A stretch of DNA of 64,000 bases from Lolium rigidum (taxonomy: Eukaryota; Streptophyta; Magnoliopsida; Poales; Poaceae): the NCBI RefSeq assembly GCF_022539505.1, contig NC_061513.1:183240017-183304016 (forward strand), written 5' to 3'. The stretch's first letter is position 1. Each line of letters opens with the position of its first letter. Below the pieces are notes generated by a model that had not been told where the DNA came from, ran no database searches, and saw nothing but the letters and a program-made list of their open reading frames with translations. Of this stretch, positions 48,157-58,666 are shown in pieces. A program made the translations under genes and the position numbers.

Positions 48157-49759
48157 TGATGCATGCGGTCGAGACGTCCGTTGGGAACCCCAAGAGGAAG
48201 GTGTGATGCGTACGGTAGCAAGTTTTCCCTCGTGAAAGAAACCAAGGTTTATCGAACCGGGAGGAGCCAAGAAGCACGTTGAAGGTTGATGGCGGAGGAG
48301 TGTAGTGCGGCGCAACACCGGGGATTCCGGCGCCAACGTGGAACCCGCACAACACAATCACAGAACTTTGCCCCAACGTAACAGCGAGGTTGTCAATCTC
48401 ACCGGCTTGCTCGTAAACAAAGGATTAGATGTATAGTGTGGATGATGATGGTTGTTTGCGAAGAACGGTAAAGAACAATTGCAGCGGATTGTATTTCGGA
48501 TGTAAAGAATAGGACCAGGGTCCACAGTTCACTAGCGGTGTCTCTCCCATAAGATAGCGGATGTTGGGTGAACAAATTACGGTTGGGCAATTGACAAATA
48601 AAGAAGGCATAACAATGCACATACATATATCATGATGAGTACTATGAGATTTAATCGAGGGCATTACGACAAAGTACATAGACCGCTATCCAGACATGCA
48701 TCTATGCCTAAAAAGTCCGAGTTTCGAGGTTATCATCCGAACCCCTCCGGTATTAAGTTATAAACAACAGACAATTGCATTAAGTATGGTGCGTAATGTA
48801 ATCAACACAAATATCCTTAGACAAAGCATCGATGTTTTATCCCTAGTGGCAACATCACATCCACAACCTTAGAACTTTCTGTCACTGTCCTAGATTTAAT
48901 GGAGGCATGAACCCACTATCGAGCATAAATACTCCCTCTTGGAGTCACAAGTATCAACTTGGCCAGAGCCTCTACTAGCAACGGAGAGCATGCAAGAACA
49001 TAAATAACATATATGATAGATTGATAATCAACTTGACATAGTATTCAATATTCATCGGATCCCAACAAACACAACATGTAGGATTACAAATAGATGATCT
49101 TGATCATGATAGGCAGCTCACAAGATCTAACATGATAGCACAATGAGGAGAAGACAACCATCTAGCTACTGCTATGGACCCATAGTCCAGGGGTGGACTA
49201 CTCGCACATCGATCCGGAGGCGATCATGGCGATGAAGAGACCTCCGGGAGATGATTCCCCTCTCCCGGCAGGGGTGCCGGAGGCGATCTCCTGAATCCCC
49301 CGAGATGGGATTGGCGGCGGCGGTGTCTCTGGAAGGTTTTCCGTATCGTGGCTCTCGGTACTGGGGGTTTCGCGACGGAGGCTTTAAGTAGGTGGAAGGG
49401 CGGAGTCGGGAGAGTCATGGTGGCCCCACACTCTAGGGTCGCGCGGGCCCCCCTTAGGCCGCGCCGCCCTAGTGTGGCGGCGCCCCGTGGCCCCACTTCG
49501 TCTTCCCTCCGGTCTTCTAGAAGCTTCGTGCAAAAATAGGACCCTGGGCGTTGATTTCGTCCAATTCCGAGAATATTTCCTTACTAGGATTTCTGAAACC
49601 AAAAACAGCAGAAAACAACAACTGGCTCTTCGGCATCTCGTCAATAGGTTAGTGCCGGAAAATGCATAATAATGACATATAATGTGTATAAAACATGTGA
49701 GCATCATCATAAAAGTAGCATGGAACATAAGAAATTATAGATACGTTTGGGACGTATCA
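48157..49759 (-). repeat. LTR3 of complex C
   Basis: 1603 bp, complete. The left end TGATGCATGCGGTCGAGACG and right end TTTGGGACGTATCA define the LTR3 variant set. It is followed at 49760 by GGCGC and an LTR fragment. Confidence 0.85.
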
Positions 49760-50043
49760 GGCGCTACCTCGTGGCCCCACTTCGTTTCCTCTTCGGACTT
49801 CTGGAAGCTTCGTGCAAAAATAGGACCCTGGGCGTTGATTTCGTCCAATTCCGAGAATATTTCCTTACTTGGATTTCTGAAACCAAAAACAGCAGAAAAC
49901 AGCAACTGGCTCTTCGGCATCTCGTCAATAGGTTAGTGCCGGTAAATGCATAATAATGACATATAATGTGTATAAAACATGTGAGTATCATCATAAAAGT
50001 AGCATGGAACATAAGAAATTATAGATACGTTTGAGACGTATCA
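49760..50043 (-). repeat. LTR tail of complex C (start of an interrupted LTR)
   Basis: 284 bp equal to the first 284 bp of an LTR in the minus orientation, from GGCGCTACCTCGTGG to TTTGAGACGTATCA. Its variants match LTR1 and not LTR3, so it is the outer element's 5' LTR start, cut at GGCGC by insertion of the LTR3 element. Confidence 0.75.
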
Positions 50044-50048
50044 AAATC

Positions 50049-50656
50049 CATGATCAAGAAGAACCTGAAGGAGTGGGAAGAGTGTTTGCCACATGTGGAG
50101 TTTGCTTACAACCGGGCGGTACATTCTACCACGAAGCTGTGTCCTTTTGAGGTGGTGTATGGTTTCAAACCCATTACTCCACTTGATTTGTTGCCTTTGC
50201 CCATACATGAGAGAGTTAATATGGAGGCATCCAAGAGGGCAGATTTTGTGCGAAAGATCCATGTGAAGACTAAAGATTTGATAGAGAAGAAAGGCAAGAG
50301 AAATGCTGCAAGGATGAACAAAAAGCGCAAGGAGATGTTGTTCAAGCCTGGTGATATGGTCTGGGTACATTTTCGCAAGGATAGGTTCCCGAAGCTACGG
50401 AAGTCTAAGTTGAAGCCTCGTGGTGCTGGTCCTTACAAAGTGCTTGCCAAGATCAATGATAATGCATACTCAATAGATCTTCTAGTTGATGAGTTTGGTG
50501 TCAGTAATTCTTTCAATGTTGCTGATTTGACACCATATGACAGAGAAGACCTTGGAGCATCGAGGTCGACGCCTTTTGAAGGGGGGGAGATGATGAGGAC
50601 ATCCCTACCTCACTACTACCTCCGTCATTGTAAGTTGAAGATGATCCTGCTGTGAA
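50049..50656 (+). pseudogene. Integrase C-terminal part of element E with GPY/F-like module
   Basis: After complex C the pol frame resumes: IKKNLKEWEECLPHVEFAYN, then FKPGDMVWVHFRKDRFPKLR, the GPY/F-like LKPRGAGPYKVLAKINDNAY, and FNVADLTPYDRED. The frame then enters the polypurine tract and the first bases of the 3' LTR. This part is uninterrupted by stops until 50655. It belongs with 17058-19131 and 30628-30733. Confidence 0.85.
50577..50590 (+). other. Polypurine tract of element E
   Basis: GAAGGGGGGGAGA immediately before the 3' LTR start TGATGAGGAC at 50591. It also codes for the EGGE end of pol. Confidence 0.75.
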
Positions 50657-51589
50657 GCTCAAGTCCAATGAAGTTAGGATTGGACCAATGACACGAGCTC
50701 GTGCGAAGCTACTTAAACAACGAGTGAACTTGTTCCTAAACGATACTTTGATTGATGAGAACTTTATACTCGCCTAAGTCCCGTTACTTATGTATCATCG
50801 GGTATCAAGAGGAGTCGAGCATCGCACGAGGAGTAGAGGAGCAAGCTCGGACGTGAAGACGGACGTCAAGATGGACGTGAAGCCGGACATGGAGCTGGAC
50901 ATGAAGATATCTCATGGACGCGCGAGGGAGGAGCGGGAGGCATGCGCGAGAGGAGAAGTCGACGTCCGGGCCGGCCCAGCGCCCGGTCAGACCGGCCGCC
51001 GGACCGGCGCGCCCGGTCCCCGGCCGAGTTCAACCGGGCGGCACGCCGGATTCACCCCGGCGCCAACCGGGCGTCGTACTGGGGCCAACCGTAAGGACTT
51101 CTGCGACACTTCCGGTTGCCGCCCGGTCCCTGACCCGGTCTAGACCGGCCAGCCCGGTCCCAGACCCGGTCAACCGGATTCCAGACCGGACTAGTCCGAG
51201 TCTATCTCAACCAGATCTATTCTGGGTCGGTTTTACTTGTGTCTTTTCAACCAGAACTTGTCCCAGACGCCTATATAAGTGTCTTGGACGACCCCCTAGC
51301 TGCTTTAGACCACGTTTAAGATAAACCCTAGTTCTTAGTTGTTTGCTCTGCAAAACTATTGAATTACCTACACCATATTGCTTGATATTGTGTAGATCCT
51401 GATAAAGTCTTGTGTGATCTGCTGTTCCATTGGGAATTAGAAGATTGCAACTTACCGCTTCGTGGTCGGCGGCTACGTGCGCAAGTGTGTGGAGTTGCGA
51501 ATATCTTGCAGGGTTGAGAGCTGTTGCATTGGCGACAGGGACCAATCGAGAGATCTCGTTGCATCATACAAGTTATCATCCACTACATC
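50591..51589 (+). repeat. 3' LTR of element E, left piece
   Basis: 999 bp matching 13165-14160. Interrupted by element B after ACATC (51585-51589) and continued at 58585-58661. Confidence 0.88.
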
Positions 51590-52765
51590 TGTTATCACCA
51601 AGATTTAACCGAGTCAGAGGTGGGCCGCGATCAGGATGGGCTTAAGGAAATATACATGGAGAATTACATAAATCGGCCTGTTATACCAAGTTGGGCTTAA
51701 TTGCCCGTGTATCTGTAACATATTAGATCTATTTTAGTTTAGAGATAGAATCTTACTCGTGCACGGTTTAGTGCATGCCCACATTAGAAAGTCCGCTGGA
51801 CTATAAATATGTATCTAGGGTTTATGGAATAAACAACAACTCACGTTCAATCCCAAAACAAACCAATCTCGGCGCATCGCCAACTCCTTCGTCTCGAGGG
51901 TTTCTATCAGGTAAGCGACATGCTGCCTAGATCGCATCTTGCGATCTAGGCAGCACAAGCCCCACGTTGTTCATGCGTTGCTCGTATCGAAGCGCTTTTG
52001 ATGGCGAGCAACGTAGTTATCATTAGATGTGTTAGGGTTAGCATTGTTCTTCGTTTAAGCATGCTTACGTAGTGCAACCCTTGCATATCTAGCCGCCCTC
52101 ACGCCTATCTCAGGTGTGGGGGCGGCACCCCGCTTGATCATTATTTAATAGATCTGATCCGTTACGATTGCTCCTTGTTCTACAAGGATTAGTTTAATAT
52201 CTGCAATAGTTAGGCCTTACAAAGGGGGGAGGATCCAGTGGCACGTAGGGTGGCGTTCGCAAGTCCTAAACGGGATGTTCCGAGGATCAACTTCATGTTG
52301 GTTTTTAGGCCTTGTTTAGGATCGGCTTACGAGCACCGTGCGTGGCCGCGAGGCCCAACTCTGGAGTAGGATGATCCGATTATGCGGTGAAAACCCTAAA
52401 TCGTCGTAGATCTCATTAGCTCTATCTTGATCAAGCAGGACCACCAAGTATTCGTGCACCCCGTACGAATCATGGGTGGATCGGCTCTTTGAGCCGATTC
52501 ACGAGGATAACCTCGAGAGCCGATCGAGGCTCGTATTTAATGTTTACATGTATGCCCCGGCAGAAACTAAGCGAGGCATCCCCATCACCTTCCCGACCGG
52601 TATAGGTCAGGTGGCACGCCCTTGCACTTCGCATCGCCGCGTGTGACCGGAAGAGCATTGCGGGCCGTCGCTCGGAGGGGTCTCAGCCAGCCGCAGCTCT
52701 AGGCTCTTCCCGGCTCTACGGTGTTGACAAGGCCGCTGCCCGCCGGTGGGTTTTGGCAGTCAACA
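51590..52765 (+). repeat. 5' LTR of element B
   Basis: TGTTATCACC...GTCAACA. TATAAATA is at 51802-51809. A perfect hairpin with 15-bp stem GCTGCCTAGATCGCA and TCT loop lies at 51922-51954, right after a CAG|GTAAG splice-donor-like site. A second palindrome ATCGGCTC-TTT-GAGCCGAT lies at 52480-52498. Confidence 0.88.
51922..51954. promoter_or_regulatory. 15-bp perfect stem-loop in the LTR of B (also in A)
   Basis: GCTGCCTAGATCGCA, loop TCT, then the exact reverse complement. It lies about 115 bp after the TATA box, so it would be in the transcript leader. Copies: 36938-36970 (perfect), about 42860-42892 and about 57740-57770 (one or two mismatches). Confidence 0.65.
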
Positions 52766-52770
52766 CATTC

Positions 52771-52788
52771 TGGCATGCCCGGTGGGAC
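52771..52788 (+). other. Primer binding site of element B
   Basis: TGGCATGCCCGGTGGGAC, five bases after the 5' LTR and matching the element A site except for C/T changes. Confidence 0.55.
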
Positions 52789-52826
52789 CATCGTCTACAT
52801 CAACCACATCGCCATCTACATCTAAG

Positions 52827-55611
52827 ATGGCGGACGGCACGCCAGTCACCTACGAGGATCTGCCTGACGACCTCAAGAAGCAATACAACGAGATCAAGGC
52901 CACCCTCGAAGCCGACCTCATCGGCTCTTTTCAGAGAACCCGTTCCCATGGCATCGGATGGAAGGGATTCTCACCGCAAGGTGCGCTCGATGGGATAGAC
53001 CTCTCTACCCCGTCGGAGGAACGCACCGGGGGTCCGCGGCAGGAGATCAACTACCCGGTGGCTCACTCGCTACACCGCCACTCGAGAACTTGGTCAACGT
53101 GTTGGAGCGTGTCGCTCGCGCGTGATCCAGGAGATCATGAGCCACCAGTACTCGCCGTCGGGACCAGCTCTCGGGACTCATCAAGGAGAGTTGCCACTCC
53201 GGTCCCGTCCACCGCTGCCATATGCGTTGGCAGCACTCGCCGAAGTGCCGACTACACCGGCATTCCTCGTCTACGAGGATTGGTGGCGACCCTAGTGACT
53301 ACCGGTTCTTAATGGAGGCGCCTAAGGAGATCCCTCACGGATACGCGTGTATGTATGTGCCGGATTGTGGTGACCGGGCACTCACAAACCAGGCCACAAC
53401 ATCGGGGACTCCGGCGAAGACAGGAGGAACGTCGGCGACGAGGCTTGAGAAGCGACGTGGCTAACTAAATGCGCCACACCGACGAAACTCCCGAGCCCGG
53501 CTCCTGCAGACTGGCCCGCAGCTGGAAAAGCAAACATGGCTGGCCAAGTACGCCACCCCGGCGAATCTTCGGAGTGCAACTCCTACGGCCAGCACGGCGG
53601 ATCGGATCGGTACCATACCGAGAGACCGAGTTCGGCATGATGCCGAAAAGAAGGGCGATCGGCTATTCCAAGCCGTACCCCGACGATTACGAGATGATCC
53701 CGCTGCCACCTAAATATCGGCTCCCCGACTTCTCCAAATTCGGTGGATCGGATGGCTCCAGCTCCATCGAGCACGTCGGCCGATATTTGGCTCAACTAGG
53801 ACCGGCTTCGTGTGTCGGATCAACTACGCGTGAGGCTCTTTTCACAGTCCCTCACGGGATCGGCTTTTGGATGGTACACCTCTTTGCCGGCAAACTCCAT
53901 CCGAGTCTTGGAAGCAATTGGAAGAACGAGCTCCATATGCAATACCATTCGAAGCTTCCGAGTCCGGCATTGCCGATCTAGCACAACTACGTCGAGCGCG
54001 GGGAAACGGTGACGAGAATACATCCGGCGCTTCAGGAATCTTAGGAACCGATGTTATTCGGTTCGTATAACCGAAAAGGAAGCGACCGAGTTGGCGTAGC
54101 GAGGCCTTGCAACACAGCTCAAGGACATGGCCTCCCAAGCAGATTATCCCTCGCCGGCGCACATGGTTCGGAAACTATCGGCATATGAACGAGCGCCATC
54201 CCGACCTCGTACCAAGACAAGTTCAAGCGTGCGATAGTTATGGTCGATACGAGAGGAAGATGAAGTGCTCGCGGGAGACCAAGAAATAGCGATGGGCTGA
54301 GTGGACTCGGGGAGGAACCCCGTGGCCTCGCAAATGGGTAAAGCCACCGGGGCCGCCCGGGGATTTGATTTTGACGTGACCAAGACCGAACAAATCTTCG
54401 ACCTCCCGCTCAAGGAGAAACAGGCTTGACGATTCCCGAAGGTCTCAAGTTCCCCACGGCGAAAGAGCTAAACGGAAAGCCGTACCGCAAATTCCACAAC
54501 TCGCTTTCCCATGCCACCAACGACCGCCGGGTGTGGCGTCAGCACATCCAAGCGGCGATAGAGAAGGGGCGGCTAATTTTCAACCGAGTACGCCATGAAG
54601 GTCGACACCCAACCCTTCCCCGCCGTTAACATGGTGGAAATCACCCACCCCGAAGGTTGCCGGCCGGGTCCCTCGTTCAGCATCAACATGGTAGGACACT
54701 GGAAACCACTGCGGCAAAGATGGAGATGAGGGCAGCTGCTCTCATAGCAAGGATACGAGAGGAGGCCGCTCCACGCGATCGGCTCCGTCATGATGGCAAG
54801 CGCTATGTCACGGAGGGAGAGGTGAAGAATATAAGATATCAGCGACCCCTCTCCGATCACCTCCTCAACAAATATGTGAGTCAGTATGACCAACGCCGAC
54901 GGCCCAATTACGATGATAGAGGAGATCGTCTGGCTAGAGAAGCCAGAAGATATCGTCGGCGAGGATCGCGATGAGGAGGAGCACGAGCGCCGTGCCACGG
55001 AAGCATCAAGGGAGCAAGATGACAACGCCGGACATTGGGACCGCCCCTTCTTCGGACACTCGCTGGGATTCAGGAATGAGCCGATTGCCCACAATCGGCA
55101 ATTGCCCGAGAATGCAACCGAAAAAGAAGGAGGCAGCCAACGTGTCCGTGTTCGAGCGCCTAGGGCCTCTCCCGCCACAAAGCAAACGCGCGCGAGTCAC
55201 CTCGTTGGGCAGATCTTGAGGATTCGAAGACGAGGGAGAAGTGGAAGAAGACAGGTACCACCGGCCAAGGTGGTGCCCCGACGGACTCGGCCCGTTCCCA
55301 AAAGCGCAGGGTTCGGCGATTGCGCGGCCCTGGAGGAAGCCGAAAGGTTATACCCGCATACGCTAAGGAAGGCACGACCTGATTCGGCTGCAAAGGTTCA
55401 GCGAACCCCGGATGAAGAGGGTCGTCCACGGAAAATGGAGTGGCGCCCTAAACGGAGGAAAGCCGATGATGAGACATCGGCTGGCACAAACATGGTACTC
55501 GTCTTGCCGACAGAGCTTAGTGCTCCACAACTCTACGGTGCACTCAAGGTGGACGACAGCAAGCGCATCAAGTCAGAGGTTGGGTTGGTTTTATCCAGCC
55601 TAACCGAATAG
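52827..55611 (+). pseudogene. Gag remnant of element B
   Basis: ATG 52827 gives MADGTPVTYEDLPDDLKKQY. Recognisable blocks follow in changing frames: GYSKPYPDDYEMIPLPPKYR with LPDFSKFGGSDGSSSIEHVG (near 53660-53780), LTGSAFGWYTSLPANSI, KPYRKFHNSLSHATNDRRVW, IREEAAPRDRLRHDGKRYVT, and a 241-codon end with KMEWRPKRRKADDETSAGTN, VLVLPTELSAP and SSLTE-stop. The gag is the same as in element A. Most frame breaks fall where CAG or CTG would restore the frame against an inserted G or C (for example ACGAGAATAC near 54011), so the gene may be less damaged than it reads. No protease follows. Confidence 0.75.
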
Positions 55612-56590
55612 CAAGACTAAACCAATGAGCAAACCAGGAGAGGCTGATCCTTGTGATCGGCCCCAAAAAGTTTATGAAGGGACATTACAGGACCTTCAGT
55701 CAGCTCTCCAATGAATATGGAGGCCGATTCCAGCAATCGGCCAAAATTACTTTCACCACATGTTATGCTTGCGCTCAGCACCGATCTACTGGGCAGTGGC
55801 CACGTCGGCAGACGAGAGTCAGCGTGGATTTTTGCGAAGCCGACGTACAAGTGCAGTGCCCTAGCTATCCATACAAGCCGATATCTGCAGTCATCCAGCA
55901 GGTATCGGCTCGGGGGGCATATAATCAGATGAACATGTGCAGATAAAACATGTGAGAACATACGTGCAATGAAACATTGGGGGCCGATTAAGAAAAATCG
56001 GCCAAATAAAAAAAATTTTTTGTTACAGCCGATGCGAGGGCATCGACTTTAGAATTGAGAGGCAGCCGATGCGCAGCCATCGACTTTAGTGGTCCAGACC
56101 GGAGGATTATCGGCTGTGGCGCATTCTCTCTGACATTCTCGCCTCGAGTAAGGCTCGGGGGGCAGCAGGCCTAGTGGATACTCTGTTTAAAGAACCGATG
56201 AGGATACCATCGGCTGATCCTTCATTGCAACCTTCTTCACAATGATGGGTACTGAAAAGGATTATTGGGTTTGGTTGGAAAAGTTCGAAGGTTTTCCTGA
56301 AAATCCAGCATTTTCCACCAGATTTAGAAAATCATCAGCTGAAGAAGAGAAGGGTGAATTTCAAAGGACCGATGCGGTACGATCGGCTCATTACGCATTG
56401 GCAAAGGGGACGAATCGGCAAGGTCAGTAGAAGAGAGAATCGGCTCAATTAAAAGGAATCGGCAAAATCAAGATCGGGGAAAAGTTCTTCATTGATTAAG
56501 ATGAGATTTCTTACATAAAGAGCTAATTGCTCTCAAAAGGGAAATACTAGGGGATCCATTGCCCCATCTACTACTACTGGCCCTATTCTA
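55612..56590. repeat. Field of paired GCCGAT...ATCGGC motifs, element B
   Basis: At least fifteen GCCGAT/ATCGGC hexamers, many in inverted pairs: GCCGATTCCAGCAATCGGC near 55724, GCCGATTAAGAAAAATCGGC near 55983, ACCGATGAGGATACCATCGG near 56195 and ACCGATGCGGTACGATCGG near 56369. No ORF is supported. Confidence 0.65.
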
Positions 56591-56600
56591 GAGGTCCTAT

Positions 56601-57123
56601 CTATGGGCCATCACCGCCCTCGTCGTCGCCGTCGTCGCCACTATCGGCGTCGCTCCCGGCGGAGCTCGTCGTCGCTCCAATGGCCGCCGACCGGGCCCTC
56701 GTTGTCTTCATCTTCTTCGTCGGCGTCGTCCTCGTCGGCTGTCGAAGTCGCTAAGATTGCCCGGCCAAGGGCGGAACCGCTTGGCCGGCGGCTCGTCGGA
56801 GGAGCTCTCGTCGTCGTCCTCCTCCTCCTCTTCTCGCTCCTCCTCCTCCCCGGAAGAGGTGAAGTCGCGAGGAGAAGCCGTCGTCGTCACTCTCCTCCTC
56901 CGTTTCCCCAACGGCGAGGAAGCGGAGGTCGCTCTCCCGTCCGTCGAGGACTGGTCGTCCTCGGACCCGGATGGAGAAGTCGTGGTCCGACTCCTCCCCG
57001 GCCGCAATGGCGCGGCGGGTGTTGGCCGCGTGGACCGCCGCCGCGTTGTACTCCGGCGTCGGCTCACGGGACGTGGAGGATTGGCCGGCAAGATCCGATG
57101 GGGCGAGAGGAGGAGGAAGACAT
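56601..57123 (-). pseudogene. Broken antisense acidic ORF (aORF) of element B
   Basis: The minus-strand start GCCACCATGTCTTCCTCC at 57123 matches the aORF start of element A. The serine-rich opening is followed by frame changes. The core reads EEEEDDDESSSDEPPAKRFR with PW next (compare PPAKRLRMW in A). The acidic end GGDGP-stop at 56603-56601 matches GSDGP-stop of A. At least two frameshifts separate these pieces. The downstream region also keeps the AATGAAGAA box (minus strand, near 56495). Conservation of start, core and end in a sibling element argues that the aORF was a real gene. Confidence 0.6.
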
Positions 57124-57403
57124 GGTGGCTGGGAGGGCTTTTGGAGTGCTAATGCGAAGGAGATACGGAGGAGAACTGTTCAGAGCGGTTAAATCGAAGG
57201 AGGATATAGTGGAAATTCAATGCCACAGCAGTTTCCGAGGAAGTGGTGCCTAAAAAAGAAAAAAAAACTGCCAGGTCACGCGGAGAAGTTGAGAAGGCAA
57301 GGCATCATCGTGAGGGATACTGCGACGGTTCTGCCACGACATGACCCGACAAAGGAAAGCAGAGTGATTTTGGAATTACCAATTCCAAAACCAGGGGGGC
57401 ATG

Positions 57404-58579
57404 TGTTATCACCAAGATTTAACCGAGTCAGAGGTGGGCCGCGATCAGGATGGGCTTAAGGAAATATACATGGAGAATTACATAAATCGGCCTGTTATAC
57501 CAAGTTGGGCTTAATTGCCCGTGTATCTGTAACATATTAGATCTATTTTAGTTTAGAGATAGAATCTTACTCGTGCACGGTTTAGTGCATGCCCACATTA
57601 GAAAGTCCGCTGGACTATAAATATGTATCTAGGGTTTATGGAATAAACAACAACTCACGTTCAATCCCAAAACAAACCAATCTCGGCGCATCGCCAACTC
57701 CTTCGTCTCGAGGGTTTCTATCAGGTAAGCGACATGTCGCCTAGATCGCATCTTGCGATCTAGGCAAGCACAAGCCCCACGTTGTTCATGTGTTGCTCGT
57801 ATCGAAGCGCTTTTGATGGCGAGCAACGTAGTTATCATTAGATGTGTTAGGGTTAGCATTGTTCTTTGTTTAAGCATGCTTACGTAGTGCAACCCTTGCA
57901 TATCTAGCCTCCCTCACGCCTATCTCAGGTGTGGGGGCGGCACCCCGCTTGATCATTATTTAGTAGATCTGATCCGTTACGATTGCTCCTTGTTCTACAA
58001 GGATTAGTTTAATATCTGCAATAGTTAGGCCTTACAAAGGGGGGGGGATCCGGTGGCACGTAGGGTGGCGTTCGCAAGTCCTAAACGGGATGTTCCGAGG
58101 ATCAACTTCATGTTGGTTTTTAGGCCTTGTTTAGGATCGGCTTACGAGCACCGTGCGTGGCCGCGAGGCCCAACTCCGGAGTAGGATGATCCGATTATGC
58201 GGTGAAAACCCTAAATCGTCGTAGATCTCATTAGCTCTATCTTGATCAAGCGGGACCACCAAGTATTCGTGCACCCCGTACGAATCATGGGTGGATCGGC
58301 TCTTTGAGCCGATTCACGAGATAACTCGAGAGCCGATCGAGGCTCGTATTTAATGTTTACATGTATGCCCCTGCAGAAACTAAGCGAGGCATCCCCATCA
58401 CCTTCCCGACCGGGTATAGGTCAGGTGGCACGCCCTTGCACTTCGCATCGCCGCGTGTGACCAGAAGAGCATTGCGGGCCGTCGCTCGGAGGGGTCTCAG
58501 CCAGCCGCAGCTCTAGGCTCTTCCCGGCTCTACGGTGTTGACAAGGCCGCTGCCCGCCGGTGGGTTTTGGCAGTCAACA
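57404..58579 (+). repeat. 3' LTR of element B
   Basis: 1176 bp, same length as the 5' LTR with only a few substitutions and indels (for example GTTCATGTGTTG versus GTTCATGCGTTG). Confidence 0.88.
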
Positions 58580-58584
58580 ACATC

Positions 58585-58661
58585 GTCGTGTTCCTCCGCT
58601 GCTATCATCCCATCATCATCACCACCGTTGCTTACTGAGAAGATCGGGCCACCCCATATCA
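58585..58661 (+). repeat. 3' LTR of element E, right piece
   Basis: 77 bp from GTCGTGTTCCTCCGC to CCCCATATCA, continuing 51589 and matching the end of the 5' LTR (about 14157-14234). Confidence 0.85.
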
Positions 58662-58666
58662 CTATC

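Larger units (their letters stand above)
30734..50043 (-). mobile_element. Complex C: Sabrina/Athila-like LTR-int-LTR-int-LTR fusion
   Basis: Flanked by AGATC (30729-30733) and AAATC (50044-50048) in the integrase of E. On the minus strand the LTR starts TGATACGTCTC and ends CGCATCA. Order from left: LTR1 30734-32328, int1 32329-36033, LTR2 36034-36128 plus 43222-44725 (split by A), int2 44726-48156, LTR3 48157-49759, LTR tail 49760-50043. Both internal domains start with the PBS core TGGCGCCGTTGCC used by Athila-type elements, and neither encodes RT or integrase. Family assignment to the Triticeae Sabrina/Athila group rests on LTR wording and gag. The complex is non-autonomous. Confidence 0.85.
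51590..58579 (+). mobile_element. Element B: non-autonomous Tat-like element, sibling of A
   Basis: TSD ACATC at 51585-51589 and 58580-58584 within the 3' LTR of E. LTRs 51590-52765 and 57404-58579 are both 1176 bp and almost identical, so this is probably among the youngest insertions here. PBS TGGCATGCCCGGTGGGAC is at 52771-52788. The 4638-bp internal part has the same order as element A: gag on the element strand, motif field, antisense acidic ORF, PPT (ACCAGGGGGGCATG) and LTR. Protease, RT and integrase are missing. Confidence 0.88.
13165..58661 (+). mobile_element. Element E: Ty3/gypsy chromovirus-like retrotransposon, interrupted three times
   Basis: Flanked by CTATC at 13160-13164 and 58662-58666. 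LTRs are 13165-14234 and 50591-51589 plus 58585-58661. PBS TGGTATCAGA is at 14238-14247. The order gag, protease, RT, RNase H, integrase is that of Ty3/gypsy. Own sequence is 13165-19131, 30628-30733, 50049-51589 and 58585-58661, about 7.7 kb. Insertions D, C and B split integrase twice and the 3' LTR once. Integrase and gag motifs resemble the CRM/Reina side of the chromoviruses, and the pol frame continues into the LTR as in CRM elements. The clade is tentative. Several frameshifts make it non-functional as read. Confidence 0.88.
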
